Below, in pieces: positions 1 through 9,930 of a stretch of 64,000 nt of DNA. This DNA comes from Enterovibrio baiacu (GTDB lineage: Bacteria > Pseudomonadota > Gammaproteobacteria > Enterobacterales > Vibrionaceae), in assembly GCF_004120195.1 (NCBI RefSeq), contig NZ_SCHN01000014.1, positions 124,001-188,000 of the forward strand, given 5' to 3'. Every line of letters begins with the position of its first letter. Position 1 is the first letter of the stretch. A model generated the notes under the pieces. The model did not search any database. It saw only the letters and a program-made list of their open reading frames with translations, and was not told where the DNA came from. The position numbers and the translations under genes were made by a program.

Positions 1-28
1 CTGGCGCGGCAGGATGTGGTGTCGCCAT
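1..28 (-). CDS. 5' end of an unidentified gene downstream of pqqE (partial)
   Basis: An ATG (complement of 26-28) sits about seven bases behind a GAGGAGAGG ribosome-binding site, 21 bases after the pqqE stop, and opens a frame of nine codons (MATPHPAAP) that runs off the window edge. The spacing suggests it is the last or next gene of the pqq operon. A PqqF-like peptidase or another PQQ-associated protein would fit the position, but nine residues are too few to identify it. Confidence 0.4.
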
Positions 29-49
29 AGCCTCTCCTCATGAAATACA

Positions 50-1180
50 TCATGGTTTTACGGACAAGATCAGGTGGCTATTTTTCACGTTCCTTGCCAA
101 TGCTTCGCTATGACAGCCTTGATTGGCCTTCGCCACCGCATCCTCGATCACCGTGTGATGCGGGGATTTACTGCAAACAGGATCGGCATTGGCAGCATCA
201 CCTGTCAGCAACAATGCCTGACACCGACAACCGCCAAAATCCGTTTCCTTCTCATTACAGCTTCGGCAAGGTTCGGGCATCCAGTCAAATCCGCGAAAGC
301 GATTAAAGCTGTCAGAGTGATACCAAATGTCTGAAAGTGCCTGCTCTTTCACGTTTGGGTGAGGCAAATCCAACAGCGCCGCGCTGTGACAAGGCAGTGC
401 TTTTCCATCCGGTGCGATGTTGAGGAAAATGTTTCCCCAGCCACTCATACAGGGCTTCGGGCGCTGCTCATGGTAATCCGGCGTGACGAATAAAAACTTA
501 GGCCCTTGGCCTTGCTGGCGGTCTCGCAGCGCATTCACACGCGCTTCCGCACGCGCAATTTGCTCATGGGACGGCAACAATGCATCGCGGTTATGCAGCG
601 CCCATCCGTAGTATTGGGAGGTGGCCAGTTCGACGTAATCCGCATCAAGCTCAATCGCTAGCGCCATGATGGCGTCAATGGATTCAATATTTTGCCGAGT
701 GATCACCACGTTCATCACCATGGGAAACCCATTCGCTTTAACGGCATTGAACATGGCCTTTTTGTGCGCGAACGCGTTACGTTTTCCCGCGATCGCGTCG
801 TTAAGATCCGGATCGGCAGATTGAAAACTGATCTGAATATGATCCAAGCCTGCCGCTTTCAGTTTGATGATCCGCTTTTCAGTCAACCCGACCGCAGAGG
901 TGATCAAATTGGTGTAATACCCCAGTTGATGAGCATGGGCCACAATCTCTTCGAGATCTTGGCGAAGCAGCGGCTCGCCACCTGAAAAACCTAGCTGCAC
1001 CGCACCCAGTTCACGCCCTTGTGCCAACACGCGACACCATTCTTCTGTCGTCAGTTCATCAGAAGGATCACCCAGATTGATCGGGTTCGAGCAATACGCA
1101 CAATGCAGCGGACAGCGGTATGTCAGTTCAGCCAGCAACCACAGCGGCGGACTAACAGCTTTCGAGCCATTTTTTATCAC
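50..1180 (-). CDS. pqqE: PqqE, radical SAM enzyme of PQQ synthesis
   Basis: PqqE makes the carbon-carbon bond between Glu and Tyr of the PqqA peptide, the first chemical step of PQQ assembly, with PqqD as peptide chaperone. The radical-SAM cluster motif CPLHCAYC lies at about residues 23-30 (CxxxCxxC), followed by the [13 protein letters not shown]-binding stretch. The C-terminal SPASM cysteines include [16 protein letters not shown] and [10 protein letters not shown] for auxiliary clusters. I chose the GTG at 1180 (376 aa): it follows a GGAGGTGG Shine-Dalgarno, and homologues begin close to the [13 protein letters not shown] segment. An in-frame ATG at 1225 would give 391 aa with an N-terminus unlike the family. 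The start overlaps pqqD by 29 bases, suggesting translational coupling. The intact SPASM region suggests a working enzyme. Confidence 0.96.
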   Translation of the reverse strand: MIKNGSKAVSPPLWLLAELTYRCPLHCAYCSNPINLGDPSDELTTEEWCRVLAQGRELGAVQLGFSGGEPLLRQDLEEIVAHAHQLGYYTNLITSAVGLTEKRIIKLKAAGLDHIQISFQSADPDLNDAIAGKRNAFAHKKAMFNAVKANGFPMVMNVVITRQNIESIDAIMALAIELDADYVELATSQYYGWALHNRDALLPSHEQIARAEARVNALRDRQQGQGPKFLFVTPDYHEQRPKPCMSGWGNIFLNIAPDGKALPCHSAALLDLPHPNVKEQALSDIWYHSDSFNRFRGFDWMPEPCRSCNEKETDFGGCRCQALLLTGDAANADPVCSKSPHHTVIEDAVAKANQGCHSEALARNVKNSHLILSVKP

Positions 1181-1418
1181 ACGCCACCTCCACAAACTCC
1201 GCGACATCTTGCGCGAGCGCCACACCCGGAAATTTGGCTTCCAAGCGAGAAATTACCGCTGACACAGGGCTAGGATGTTCAAACTGCAGCAAGATTTCAG
1301 CCGCGCTTTCGCTGAGCTTCACCATGCCTTCTGGGAACAGCAGCACGTAGCTCTCTTGCGCCTTTTCGAACTGCATTCGAAACATTGCATTGCGTTGGTA
1401 AACCACTTCATCACTCAT
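1152..1418 (-). CDS. pqqD: PqqD, PqqA-peptide chaperone
   Basis: An 88-residue protein of the PqqD family, a small winged-helix-like RiPP recognition element that binds PqqA and presents it to PqqE. The family pattern is visible in [20 protein letters not shown] and the acidic C-terminal half. The ATG at 1418 is preceded by GGGAG at a normal distance; the GTG six bases upstream is less likely. It lies between pqqC (78 bases upstream) and pqqE (overlapping), in the usual B-C-D-E order. It is separate from PqqC, not fused to it as in some methylotrophs. Confidence 0.93.
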   Translation of the reverse strand: MSDEVVYQRNAMFRMQFEKAQESYVLLFPEGMVKLSESAAEILLQFEHPSPVSAVISRLEAKFPGVALAQDVAEFVEVACDKKWLESC

Positions 1419-1496
1419 GCCCACTCCCTACCGTTTGCCTTGCTCTTTCGTTCTGGTTGTTATCTAGAATCTCGCTACTCGTCTCTATCATCTCTG

Positions 1497-2255
1497 TTAA
1501 CGATCAATCGCATGGTGCCAAACGGGCTCATCCGCTACCCCAACAAACGGCGGCCGATCGAACTCATACGCCATGCTCAGCGAATCCAGCAGCGACCACA
1601 AAATATCGAGTTTAAATTGCAAAATATTGAGTGCCCTTTCCTGTTGTTCTGACGTTTGAAAATGATCGAGTGTGATCGCCATACCTTGCTCAACATCACG
1701 ACGAGCTTGGCTCAAGCGCTGACGAAAATAGGTTAAGCCGCTTTGGTCGATCCACGGGTAATGGGTCGGCCAACTATCGAGGCGAGATTGGTGAATCTCA
1801 GGGGCAAAGAGTTCGGTTAACGATGAACATGCCGCCTCTTGCCATGTCGCTCTGCGCGCAAAATTCACATACGCATCCACCGCGAACCGCACGCCCGGCA
1901 GCACCCACTTTTCATCAAGCACTTCTTGGCGCTCTAACCCCACGGATTCCGCCAAACGAAGCCACGCCTCAATACCGCCCCATTCACAGTCCAAGCTTTC
2001 ATGCCCGTCATGGTCAAGAATGCGTTGTACCCATTGCTGACGGACCTTTTGGTCGCGGCAATTGGCCATGATGGCCGCATCTTTGATAGGAATAGCGGTT
2101 TGATAATAGAAACGGTTAGCAACCCAACCACGAATTTGCGCCTTGGTGCATTTGCCGCTGTACATCGCTTTATGGAAAGGATGATGAATATGGTAATACT
2201 GCCCTTTAGCAAGTAAGGCGGCTTGAAACGCCTCTCGGCTCATCGCGTCTTTCAT
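1497..2255 (-). CDS. pqqC: PqqC, pyrroloquinoline-quinone synthase
   Basis: PqqC is a cofactorless oxidase that performs the final ring closure and eight-electron oxidation to PQQ in the cytoplasm. The roughly 252-residue protein shows the all-helical TenA/PqqC-type features: [15 protein letters not shown] near the N-terminus with clustered histidines, [19 protein letters not shown] in the active-site helix, and ILDHDGHE. Length matches the family (about 250 aa). The start is ambiguous among the complement of 2258, 2255 and 2243. A strong AGGAGGG lies just upstream of the double ATG, and the second ATG gives the better spacing. It begins 8 bases after the pqqB stop, so B and C are one transcript. 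Confidence 0.95.
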   Translation of the reverse strand: MKDAMSREAFQAALLAKGQYYHIHHPFHKAMYSGKCTKAQIRGWVANRFYYQTAIPIKDAAIMANCRDQKVRQQWVQRILDHDGHESLDCEWGGIEAWLRLAESVGLERQEVLDEKWVLPGVRFAVDAYVNFARRATWQEAACSSLTELFAPEIHQSRLDSWPTHYPWIDQSGLTYFRQRLSQARRDVEQGMAITLDHFQTSEQQERALNILQFKLDILWSLLDSLSMAYEFDRPPFVGVADEPVWHHAIDR

Positions 2256-2263
2256 CATCCCTC

Positions 2264-3181
2264 CTAGATCTGAATGTGCATGCCATCAAAGGCAATCTCG
2301 ACACCCGCATCCAGCACGGCCTTGTGCTCAGACGCATAGGGATCGAGGATCGGGTTGGTGTTGTTAATGTGGATCAGCACTTTTCTCGGCTTGTCGAACT
2401 GATCCAGCAAAGCCAACATGCCGTCGTCTCCCGACACAGAAAGGTGTCCCATCTCGCTACCCAAGCGCGTACCCAGTCCTTCGCGGATCATTTCATCATC
2501 CGTCCATAAGGTGCCATCCATCATCACGCAATCCGCACTTGCCATGGCAGACAACACGGCATCATCGGGCGCACCTAAACCTGGCGCGTAGAACAAGGTC
2601 GCGCCGGAGCGTGTATCCACAATACGCAGGCCGATGTTATCGCCGGGGCGAGGTTTATTGCGGTACGGGGAAAACGGCGGCGCATTCGATGCCAAGACGA
2701 TGGGGTGAAAACGTAACGCGGGCACTGCGGGAATTTGCCATCCCTCGTCAGCTGTTGGATCGACGGTATGGGTGCGGTATCCACCTTCCCAATGCTTCAT
2801 CATGGAAAGAATGGGATAGCTGGTGGAAAGCTCTTGCGCGACTTCTGCGGTGCAATATAAATCGAGCGGCAGGCCTTCGCGGAGGATCAACAACCCTGTG
2901 GTGTGATCGATTTGCGCATCCGTGACAATCACAGATCGAATGCCCGACCCACGGGCGCCATTGGCACGCGCAAGCTGAGGAGAGGCATTGATTTGCTGGC
3001 GAATGTCTGGCGAAGCATTAATCACCACCCAATTGTCGCCGTCGTCACTGACAGCAATCGACGATTGGGTTCTTGATTCAGCACGGCTGGTGCCGTTTCT
3101 CACCGACGAACACATACGACAATGGCAGTTCCATTGCGGAAACCCGCCACCTGCCGCAGAGCCTAACACCACAATCTGCAT
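2264..3181 (-). CDS. pqqB: PqqB, metallo-beta-lactamase-fold PQQ synthesis protein
   Basis: A 305-residue PqqB with the typical start [19 protein letters not shown] and the cysteine pair NCHCRMC near residue 20. PqqB is a metallo-beta-lactamase-fold iron hydroxylase thought to act on the cross-linked Glu-Tyr intermediate; the [12 protein letters not shown] segment is the altered metal-binding loop. I chose the ATG at 3181 because AAGGAGAGCGCGA precedes it; an upstream in-frame start at 3226 would add 15 unconserved residues. A transcription terminator-like hairpin lies between pqqA and this gene, so it is probably expressed at a lower level than pqqA. Confidence 0.96.
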   Translation of the reverse strand: MQIVVLGSAAGGGFPQWNCHCRMCSSVRNGTSRAESRTQSSIAVSDDGDNWVVINASPDIRQQINASPQLARANGARGSGIRSVIVTDAQIDHTTGLLILREGLPLDLYCTAEVAQELSTSYPILSMMKHWEGGYRTHTVDPTADEGWQIPAVPALRFHPIVLASNAPPFSPYRNKPRPGDNIGLRIVDTRSGATLFYAPGLGAPDDAVLSAMASADCVMMDGTLWTDDEMIREGLGTRLGSEMGHLSVSGDDGMLALLDQFDKPRKVLIHINNTNPILDPYASEHKAVLDAGVEIAFDGMHIQI

Positions 3182-3266
3182 TCGCGCTCTCCTTGGCCAT
3201 TCTTTTCGCCGTCGCTGAAGATCCAACGAGCCATTTCAAACCATCCAGACATCGTGGAAAAAGAAT

Positions 3267-3300
3267 AAAAAAAAGGGATGCATCCCGAAGGCGGCATCCC
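3267..3300 (-). terminator. Attenuator-like hairpin between pqqA and pqqB
   Basis: On the minus strand GGGATGC pairs with GCATCCC and is followed by a run of eight T (3274 down to 3267), a typical intrinsic terminator. It lies 13 bases after the pqqA stop and about 85 bases before pqqB. Partial read-through would give many pqqA transcripts for each transcript of the enzymes, as reported for pqqA in other bacteria. Confidence 0.7.
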
Positions 3301-3312
3301 ATTACGACTCTC

Positions 3313-3384
3313 TCAACGATTGCTGATGTAAAGGGTAACTTCAAATCCGAGTCGCAGTTCCGTAAAGCTAGGTTTTTTCCACAT
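3313..3384 (-). CDS. pqqA: PqqA, 23-residue PQQ precursor peptide
   Basis: A 23-codon gene whose product is MWKKPSFTELRLGFEVTLYI followed by SNR. The Glu15-x-x-x-Tyr19 pair in GFEVTLY supplies all carbon and nitrogen of PQQ. It has a clear AAGGAG ribosome-binding site 9 bases before the ATG. It is short and easily missed by automatic calling, but the match to known PqqA peptides (MWxKPxFxExRxGFEVTxY) is unmistakable. It starts the pqq operon, 154 bases after the end of the NosR-like gene. Confidence 0.97.
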   Translation of the reverse strand: MWKKPSFTELRLGFEVTLYISNR

Positions 3385-3538
3385 AGTGATTGCTCCTTGT
3401 GCCTGATACGAATGTGACAAAATTATCGCCACCGTTATTAGCCTAAATACAAGGCGAGAAACTACCAATCCTACTTTGTGATGATTTCTCTCGTCCGAGA
3501 CGCAAATCAGTTTTGCCAAAACGGACATAACCCGACAC

Positions 3539-5701
3539 CTAGGGTTGAGTTTTCGAAAAATCATGAGGAGAAACAGTGACTACCACGCCTTCATCGAGCG
3601 TATTTGTTGCGCGTCTCAATTTTCTTTTCTTGCCGTATTTGTTCGCTACGCAGCGGTGTTCATCGCTCACAATGGCCAAACAGGCCAAGCACTGCACACA
3701 CTCGTTGTAATCAATCTGCCCTGTTTTTTGAATCGCATTAATGCCGCAATGCTTTTCACACAGCCGACAGGGTTGACCACACTCCTTACGCCGCGTGAGC
3801 CAACTGAAACGCCGCAAACGCCCTAACACGGCCAAGCCCGCTCCCAGTGGGCACATGTAGCGGCAATACGCTTTATGAACCCGTGCACTCAGCGCCAGCA
3901 GCAACACGGCGTACAACACGAAAGGCCATGCCCTGTCGAACATGAGCGTGACCGCCGTTTTGAATGGTTCGATTTCTGCGAGGGTTTCTGCGAGAGAAAG
4001 TTGGTAGAACGCCATGCTCACCAACACCACCAGCACACCGTATTTCACAGTGATGAGCGTTTGATGCAGACCGTCGCCGATCTTCCATTGTCGTAAGCGG
4101 TACTTTTCCGCCACGGCAGCCACCAATTCCTGCATAGCGCCAAACGGACACAACCACCCGCAATACAGGCCTCTTCCCCACAAAAATAGGCTGATAAACA
4201 CATAGCTCCACAGCACAAACAAAATGGGGTCGAGCAAAAAGACTGTGATATCAAAGCCCTTCCAAAGGGACAAAAACAGGGTGTAAATGTTGACGACAGA
4301 AAGCTGCCCTTGGGCATAAAAACCGATAAACCCGATCACAAATACCAAGGCAGTGAGTCGCACTGGCGTTAAATAGCGGCCAAATCCAGCCAAGCGATGC
4401 TGAAACACAAACATGCCGGTCAGTAGGGCGAGATACACTGAAAGGATAACAACCTCGACAAGCCGATCCTGCCAGATCCGCTGCCACAAAGGGATAGGCG
4501 GCTTAGGGGGTTCAACAGGGATCAACACGCTGTCTGGCAACCGGTATTCGGTGTCGATCAGCACATGCTCTGATTCAAGAAAGTTTTTCTTCAATTGGAT
4601 CGTCATACCGAATGACAAAGGCAACGACGGATCGAACCCGCTTTGATCCGAGAAGGTGAGAATTTTTATGTCATCGAATGCTGGCATCAAGGCGGCGATT
4701 TGTTCTGCAAACACAGGTGATTGGGCGTGATACAAATCGGCATCACGAAGCGCCAGCGGGCTACCTTGCTGGCGAAGTGAAAACCGCGCAGGCGTTGTAC
4801 CCGCCACAAAGTCGTCCGCCACAAACGAATAGCCACCTCGAGAGCCGACAAGGAGCGCGATTTCCCCAGCCGAAAGAGATTCCATGATGCGTTGATACTC
4901 CGCATCACCCAACAGATTTTGCCCCACGCTTGGCGGGTTAATAAGCGCGATCGACAAGTCGATAAAAGGCGCGTTTTCATCATTGGCCTCACGCGCGGAC
5001 CGCAACCGATCCGCGTCCACAACCAATTGCGCAGCCGCCGCTTCATCGCTAAGTTGCCACCGGAAAAGTGCCTGCTCTTGGCGTAACGCGTCAAAGGATC
5101 GCGGAGAGAACGCCTTCATGTTCAGCTTGGCTTTGGCGGAAGAACCAAAGCCACTGAGCTTTGCCTGCGCCACTTTTCGCGCTGCGGCCAAAATGGTGTC
5201 ATGGACGACCATCACGGAGACTGTCGCTTTGGTGACACCGTCAAAATAGGCTAAATCATCACTGGCAATCCGCGCTTGGTCACTGCCCACCAACACTTGC
5301 TGTTTCAACGACAACCCTTGGTATTGGGCAATGAATTCATACAAAGGCGCTTCACCCAGCCCATGCAAGAAGATCGGCTCGTGATGACGCACCAACACCA
5401 AACCAACAATGCGCCCCTGCACATCAAGACCCACGCGCAAATTAATGCTGTCGCCTGAGAAGCCCGGAAAGTCCGTTAAGTCATCGGTTTCAAACAGATA
5501 GCCGATGACATTGTCGAGTTGATAGATATCGGTAATGGGCATGGCATCTTGCGATGCTTTCATGCGGGTGGCGCTCGGAAAGAGGGCTTGCGCTTCATCG
5601 CTCACTTCAAGCCAATCTTGGGCCCAAAGCGACGGTGTAAAGAGAATCAAAAAGAAGCTGAGGCAAAGCCAACGACGCCAATACATACACTGCTCTGGCA
5701 T
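3539..5701 (-). CDS. NosR/NirI-like membrane FMN and 4Fe-4S protein
   Basis: A roughly 720-residue membrane protein. After a signal sequence (WLCLSFFLILFTPSLWA) comes a periplasmic FMN-binding domain with a covalent-flavin-type motif (GVTKATVS). Several membrane helices follow, with two cytoplasmic CxxxCP motifs (YCGWLCPFG, YCRYMCPLG). A polyferredoxin tail (CRLCEKHC, CVQCLACL) has cysteine sets for two 4Fe-4S clusters. This is the architecture of NosR, which passes electrons across the membrane to nitrous oxide reductase, but no nos gene is present here. Its position between the aldehyde dehydrogenase and pqqA suggests an electron-transfer or regulatory role in quinoprotein alcohol oxidation; that is inference. 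The start is the ATG at 5701 or 5686; longer starts would run into the terminator at 5715-5738. Confidence 0.85.
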   Translation of the reverse strand: MPEQCMYWRRWLCLSFFLILFTPSLWAQDWLEVSDEAQALFPSATRMKASQDAMPITDIYQLDNVIGYLFETDDLTDFPGFSGDSINLRVGLDVQGRIVGLVLVRHHEPIFLHGLGEAPLYEFIAQYQGLSLKQQVLVGSDQARIASDDLAYFDGVTKATVSVMVVHDTILAAARKVAQAKLSGFGSSAKAKLNMKAFSPRSFDALRQEQALFRWQLSDEAAAAQLVVDADRLRSAREANDENAPFIDLSIALINPPSVGQNLLGDAEYQRIMESLSAGEIALLVGSRGGYSFVADDFVAGTTPARFSLRQQGSPLALRDADLYHAQSPVFAEQIAALMPAFDDIKILTFSDQSGFDPSLPLSFGMTIQLKKNFLESEHVLIDTEYRLPDSVLIPVEPPKPPIPLWQRIWQDRLVEVVILSVYLALLTGMFVFQHRLAGFGRYLTPVRLTALVFVIGFIGFYAQGQLSVVNIYTLFLSLWKGFDITVFLLDPILFVLWSYVFISLFLWGRGLYCGWLCPFGAMQELVAAVAEKYRLRQWKIGDGLHQTLITVKYGVLVVLVSMAFYQLSLAETLAEIEPFKTAVTLMFDRAWPFVLYAVLLLALSARVHKAYCRYMCPLGAGLAVLGRLRRFSWLTRRKECGQPCRLCEKHCGINAIQKTGQIDYNECVQCLACLAIVSDEHRCVANKYGKKRKLRRATNTLDEGVVVTVSPHDFSKTQP

Positions 5702-5714
5702 GGAAATACCCGTT

Positions 5715-5738
5715 AAAAAAGCGGAGTACGAACTCCGC
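5715..5738 (-). terminator. Terminator after the aldehyde dehydrogenase gene
   Basis: GCGGAGT-TCGT-ACTCCGC followed by six T on the minus strand forms a compact intrinsic terminator about 55 bases after the aldehyde dehydrogenase stop. It also limits how far upstream the NosR-like gene can start. Confidence 0.8.
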
Positions 5739-5793
5739 ATCGCATATCCGTCAGGCAGCACTGGGAACGCTGCCGTCAGGTTGCAGAAAGGAT

Positions 5794-7302
5794 TTAGAAG
5801 AAACCGAGCGGGTTGATGTCGTAACTCACCAGCAGGTTTTTGGTTTGTTGGTAATGATCCAGCATCATCTTGTGGGTTTCACGGCCAATACCGGATTTTT
5901 TGTAACCGCCAAACGCCGCATGTGCAGGGTAAAGGTGGTAACAGTTCGTCCAAACACGGCCAGCTTGAATGGCTCGTCCCATGCGGTATGCGCGGTTTAC
6001 GTCACGCGTCCAAAGCCCTGCGCCTAGGCCATATTCGGTGTCATTGGCAATCGCTAACGCTTCAGCCTCATCTTTGAAGGTGGTGACAGCAATAACAGGG
6101 CCGAAGATCTCTTCTTGGAATACACGCATGGTGTTGTCGCCTTTGAAGATGGTCGGTTTCACGTAGTAACCGCCGCCGAAGTCTGCCGACTCGCCGCCCA
6201 TCAGTAGCTCCGCGCCCTCTTCACGACCGATATCCATGTAGCTCAAAATCTTCTCGTATTGCTCGTTAGACGCTTGTGCGCCCACTTGTGTTTCTGTGTC
6301 GAGCGGGTTGCCATGTTTGATTGCTTTGGTGCGTTCAACCACTTTCGCCATGAACGCGTCAAAGATGCTTTCTTGCACCAATACACGCGATGGGCACGTG
6401 CACACTTCGCCTTGGTTGAAGAATGCCAATACACAGCCTTCAACGGCTTTGCTGATGAACTCGTCTTCTTGTTGCATCACATCTTCAAAGTAGATATTGG
6501 GGGATTTACCGCCCAACTCCACTGTTGATGGGATCAAATTATCTGCCGCACAGCGAAGCACATGGTTACCAATCGCAGTCGAGCCTGTGAAAGCAATCTT
6601 TGCGATACGGTTGGATGTTGCAAGCGCTTGGCCAGCCTCGGGCCCCATGCCATTAACCACGTTCAATACGCCTGGTGGCAACAAGTCACCCACCAACTCC
6701 ATCAACAATAAAATGGTCGTCGGTGTTTGCTCGGCAGGTTTTAAAACAATGCAGTTACCTGCAGCAAGCGCTGGCGCAATTTTCCATGCCGCCATCAACA
6801 GTGGAAAGTTCCAAGGGATGATCTGCCCGACGACCCCTAGAGGTTCGTGAATATGGTAGGCCACGGTATTGGCATCGATCTCAGCCGCAGACCCCTCTTG
6901 GGACCTAATCGCCCCGGCGAAGTAGCGGAAGTGATCGACACAAAGCGGCAGGTCAGCGGCGAGGGTTTCGCGCACGGCTTTGCCGTTTTCCCATGTTTCT
7001 GCAACGGCCAAATATTCGATGTTGGCTTCGATGCGGTCAGCGATCTTGAGGAGGATATTAGAACGCTCGGTGGCGGATGTTGCTCCCCACGCAGCTTTCG
7101 CTTGATGCGCGGCGTCGAGCGCCAATTCAATGTCTTCTGCGCTGGAGCGAGGAATTTCTGCGATCGATTCGCCCGAACAAGGCGATGTATCAGTGAAGTA
7201 TTGTCCTTTAACTGGCTCAACCCAGTTACCGCCAATGTAGTTGCCATAACGCGCCTTGAAATTAACGACGGCTCCGTCGGTATTTGGTTTTGCGTAAATC
7301 AT
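5794..7302 (-). CDS. exaC: NAD-dependent aldehyde dehydrogenase (ExaC/AcoD type)
   Basis: A 502-residue aldehyde dehydrogenase. Catalytic features are all present: PWNFP (oxyanion Asn about 165), the general base in VELGGKSPN (Glu about 263), and the nucleophile in FNQGEVC (Cys about 301). The sequence resembles the bacterial acetaldehyde dehydrogenases ExaC/AcoD, which convert acetaldehyde from alcohol oxidation to acetate. The ATG at 7302 has GAGGTGG just before it; upstream in-frame ATGs at 7317 and 7314 are less likely. It lies downstream of the quinoprotein dehydrogenase gene but is separated by almost 600 bases and a terminator, so it probably has its own promoter. It ends at a strong terminator. 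Confidence 0.93.
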   Translation of the reverse strand: MIYAKPNTDGAVVNFKARYGNYIGGNWVEPVKGQYFTDTSPCSGESIAEIPRSSAEDIELALDAAHQAKAAWGATSATERSNILLKIADRIEANIEYLAVAETWENGKAVRETLAADLPLCVDHFRYFAGAIRSQEGSAAEIDANTVAYHIHEPLGVVGQIIPWNFPLLMAAWKIAPALAAGNCIVLKPAEQTPTTILLLMELVGDLLPPGVLNVVNGMGPEAGQALATSNRIAKIAFTGSTAIGNHVLRCAADNLIPSTVELGGKSPNIYFEDVMQQEDEFISKAVEGCVLAFFNQGEVCTCPSRVLVQESIFDAFMAKVVERTKAIKHGNPLDTETQVGAQASNEQYEKILSYMDIGREEGAELLMGGESADFGGGYYVKPTIFKGDNTMRVFQEEIFGPVIAVTTFKDEAEALAIANDTEYGLGAGLWTRDVNRAYRMGRAIQAGRVWTNCYHLYPAHAAFGGYKKSGIGRETHKMMLDHYQQTKNLLVSYDINPLGFF

Positions 7303-7742
7303 TGTCCACCTCATCATAATTCGTTGGCGATATCGCCTTCGTCTTCCCTGACGCTCCCTTTGGAGGTCATGTCAGGCGTTGTACTTAGAGTATGGAAAGG
7401 AGGTGGGATCTCACCATCACCCCTTGGTTGGCAAAATCTCATACTTTCGACGGGTAAACGAAAAGAAGGAGGACAACACATTTGCGTGTACCGCTGTTTT
7501 CTTTTGGTTTTTCGCGCTATTCCACGTCAAAAAATACATCATGACCCACCATGATTTACCTGTGTTTTTCATCGTATTCGAACACTTTTCGCGCTCTCAG
7601 GATGATTGACGTTCCAGCGACTTTTTTACGGCCACGGCGCACTGCGGAATCGTCATTAAAGAGTATTTACCCTGTGCCATAAGGTGCATGTCCCGATTTC
7701 AATAATGGGGGAAGCGAGGGGGCGAGAGGAGAGAGGAGAGAG
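7303..7742. other. Non-coding gap upstream of the aldehyde dehydrogenase
   Basis: About 440 bases with no convincing gene. A plus-strand open frame of 76 codons (7379-7609) has no family resemblance, and its codon content looks random. The stretch should hold the promoter of the minus-strand aldehyde dehydrogenase. The last part is purine-rich and grades into the heptamer repeat that starts at 7743. Confidence 0.5.
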
Positions 7743-7826
<84 letters not shown>

Positions 7827-7852
7827 AGCCAGAACAAGAGAGAAGAGAGAAG

Positions 7853-7877
7853 AATGCCGAGCATAAGGCTCGGCATT
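7853..7877 (-). terminator. Terminator of the quinoprotein alcohol dehydrogenase gene
   Basis: A 10-base perfect stem (AATGCCGAGC / GCTCGGCATT) with a 5-base loop, followed on the minus strand by a pyrimidine-rich TTCTTCTCTC tract. It lies 22 bases past the stop codon. Confidence 0.75.
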
Positions 7878-7898
7878 GAGGTGCAGATATTAAAACCG

Positions 7899-9665
7899 TT
7901 AGCTTTTCGGCAGCTTAAAGGTCCATACCGTGCCACCTTGGTTGAAGTTCTTCACGCGCTTGGCAACGTCGCCGCCCCACAGTGGCACAGCGCCGCCCCA
8001 GCCGGATAAGACAGAGACATATTGCTCGCCGTCCATTTTCCATGTCACAGGGCTACCCACGATGCCTGAGCCGGTGTTGAACTTGTAAAGCAGCTCACCC
8101 GTTTTGTCGTCGAAGGCCATCAAGTAACCTTCAGGGTTACCGGTGAACACCAAACCGCCTGCCGTGGTGAGTACACCGCCCCACAGTGGCGCGTAGTTTT
8201 TGAACTCCCACACTCTCTCACCGGTTTTCGGGTCATAGGCACGGAGCACGCCGATATAATCATCGTGGTTTGAACGAATGGTGAACCCCGCCCCTAAGTA
8301 GGCTGCGCCACGTTTGTAGGACACTGGCTCATTCCAAATGTCCATGTGCCACTCATTCGCAGGCACATAGAACAAGCCTGAATTTTGGCTGTAGGCCATC
8401 GGCATCCAGTTTTTACCACCAAGGAAAGAAGGCGCTGCAATCACGGTTTTACCCTGCTTGCCGTCTTTCACTTCACTCGGATCACCCGGGCGGTTTTCAT
8501 CAACATACAAAGGACGCCCTTTGTCATCGAGGCCTTTCGCCCAGCTGATTCTATCGACAAACGGGAAGCCGCGAATGAAATCACCATTGGTGCGATTTAG
8601 CACGTAAAAGAAACCATTTCTGTCTGCTGTCGCAGCCGCTTTCACGGTTTTACCGTCTTCTTGGTAATCAAATGAAATCAGCTCATTTACACCATCAAAA
8701 TCCCAGCCATCGTGCGGCGTGGTTTGGAAGTGCCACACAATTTTTCCGTCATCAGGGTCGATCGCAAGGCGTGATGAAGAAAAGAGGTTATCGCCCGGAC
8801 GCATGTGTGAGTTCCATGGCGCAGGGTTACCCGTACCAAAAAAGAGCAAATCCGTGTCAGGGTCATACGTACCGCCTAACCACGGCGCGGCACCGCCACT
8901 TTTCCAGAGGTCGGCTGGCCATGTTTTTCCTGGCGCGCCACCTGAGATGCCGTTTTCGATTTTCTTTCCGTCTTTGTAGACGTAGCCCATGTGGCCTTCA
9001 ACGGTCGGGCGCTCCCACACCAACTTACCTGTCTTCGCATCATACGCGCGCACTCTCCCTACTATCCCAAATTCACCACCCGATACACCCGTGATGACAT
9101 TGCCTTTCACAATGATCGGCGCAGCAGTAATGGAGTAACCGTCTTGGTAGTTATCCACGGTCTTTTTCCAGCGCACCTTGCCCGTTTTCGCATCCAGTGC
9201 GACGAGTTTGGCGTCCAAGGTGCCGAAAATCACCAAGTCGTCATACATGGCGACACCACGGTTGATCACGTCACAACACGGCATGATGCCATCAGGCAAA
9301 CGCGCGTCGTATTGCCATAGCTCATCACCGGTTCTGGCATCAATGGCGTACACCCGCGAGTAAGATCCGGTCACGTACATCACACCGTCTTTGATCATGG
9401 GTTGGCTTTCTTGACCACGCTGTTTCTCTCCGCCCAGTGAGAACGCCCACACGGGACGGATTTCTTCCACTGTCTCTCGGTTTATCGCGTCCAGCGGACT
9501 AAAACGCTGTCCTCGAAGGCCAAGACCATAGCTCACCACATCGTCCGTGGTGGCCTGATCGGCGAGGATATCTTCGTCCGTGACGCCCGCATAAAGTGGC
9601 GATGATGCCAGCGCGAGCGAGAGTGCGGCAAATAGCGCGCCGCGTTTAAATGACGTTACTGTCAT
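7899..9665 (-). CDS. exaA: Periplasmic PQQ-dependent alcohol dehydrogenase (ExaA/PedH family)
   Basis: A 588-residue quinoprotein with an N-terminal signal peptide (cleavage near LYAG) and an eight-bladed propeller. It oxidises primary alcohols such as ethanol to aldehydes in the periplasm using PQQ and a metal. Visible features: vicinal disulfide PCCD (Cys130-Cys131), metal ligands Glu198 (GGEFG) and Asn280 (GTGNPAPWN), catalytic Asp322 in [11 protein letters not shown], and the repeated W/GGA docking motifs (PLWGG). Residue 324, two after the catalytic Asp, is also Asp. In calcium enzymes of this family that place is Ala, Ser or Thr; Asp there marks the lanthanide-dependent XoxF and PedH types. 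The cytochrome c and binding-protein genes lie upstream in the same orientation. Start is the ATG at 9665 behind AGAGGT. Confidence 0.95.
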   Translation of the reverse strand: MTVTSFKRGALFAALSLALASSPLYAGVTDEDILADQATTDDVVSYGLGLRGQRFSPLDAINRETVEEIRPVWAFSLGGEKQRGQESQPMIKDGVMYVTGSYSRVYAIDARTGDELWQYDARLPDGIMPCCDVINRGVAMYDDLVIFGTLDAKLVALDAKTGKVRWKKTVDNYQDGYSITAAPIIVKGNVITGVSGGEFGIVGRVRAYDAKTGKLVWERPTVEGHMGYVYKDGKKIENGISGGAPGKTWPADLWKSGGAAPWLGGTYDPDTDLLFFGTGNPAPWNSHMRPGDNLFSSSRLAIDPDDGKIVWHFQTTPHDGWDFDGVNELISFDYQEDGKTVKAAATADRNGFFYVLNRTNGDFIRGFPFVDRISWAKGLDDKGRPLYVDENRPGDPSEVKDGKQGKTVIAAPSFLGGKNWMPMAYSQNSGLFYVPANEWHMDIWNEPVSYKRGAAYLGAGFTIRSNHDDYIGVLRAYDPKTGERVWEFKNYAPLWGGVLTTAGGLVFTGNPEGYLMAFDDKTGELLYKFNTGSGIVGSPVTWKMDGEQYVSVLSGWGGAVPLWGGDVAKRVKNFNQGGTVWTFKLPKS

Positions 9666-9930
9666 GGGAATACCTCTTCGTTAGCTAACTGCTTTTCAGC
9701 AACTAGGTGTCCATTGAGAATCAATAAATCCTGTGGGTAGCAAAACCGTTCCTTCCTTATCGCTGAATGCAGGCCGAGCGAAGCCCTGCCTCTCTTTCTA
9801 TGGCTGTCAAAAAGCGCACCCACAAAAAATCAGGCGATAGAGGAAACAAACTGCGTTGTTTTGCAAAAGACGACCGACTAGTCGATCGCTTGCTGAGACG
9901 TTTTGGTTAGGGCCAACTGTGACGATGTGT

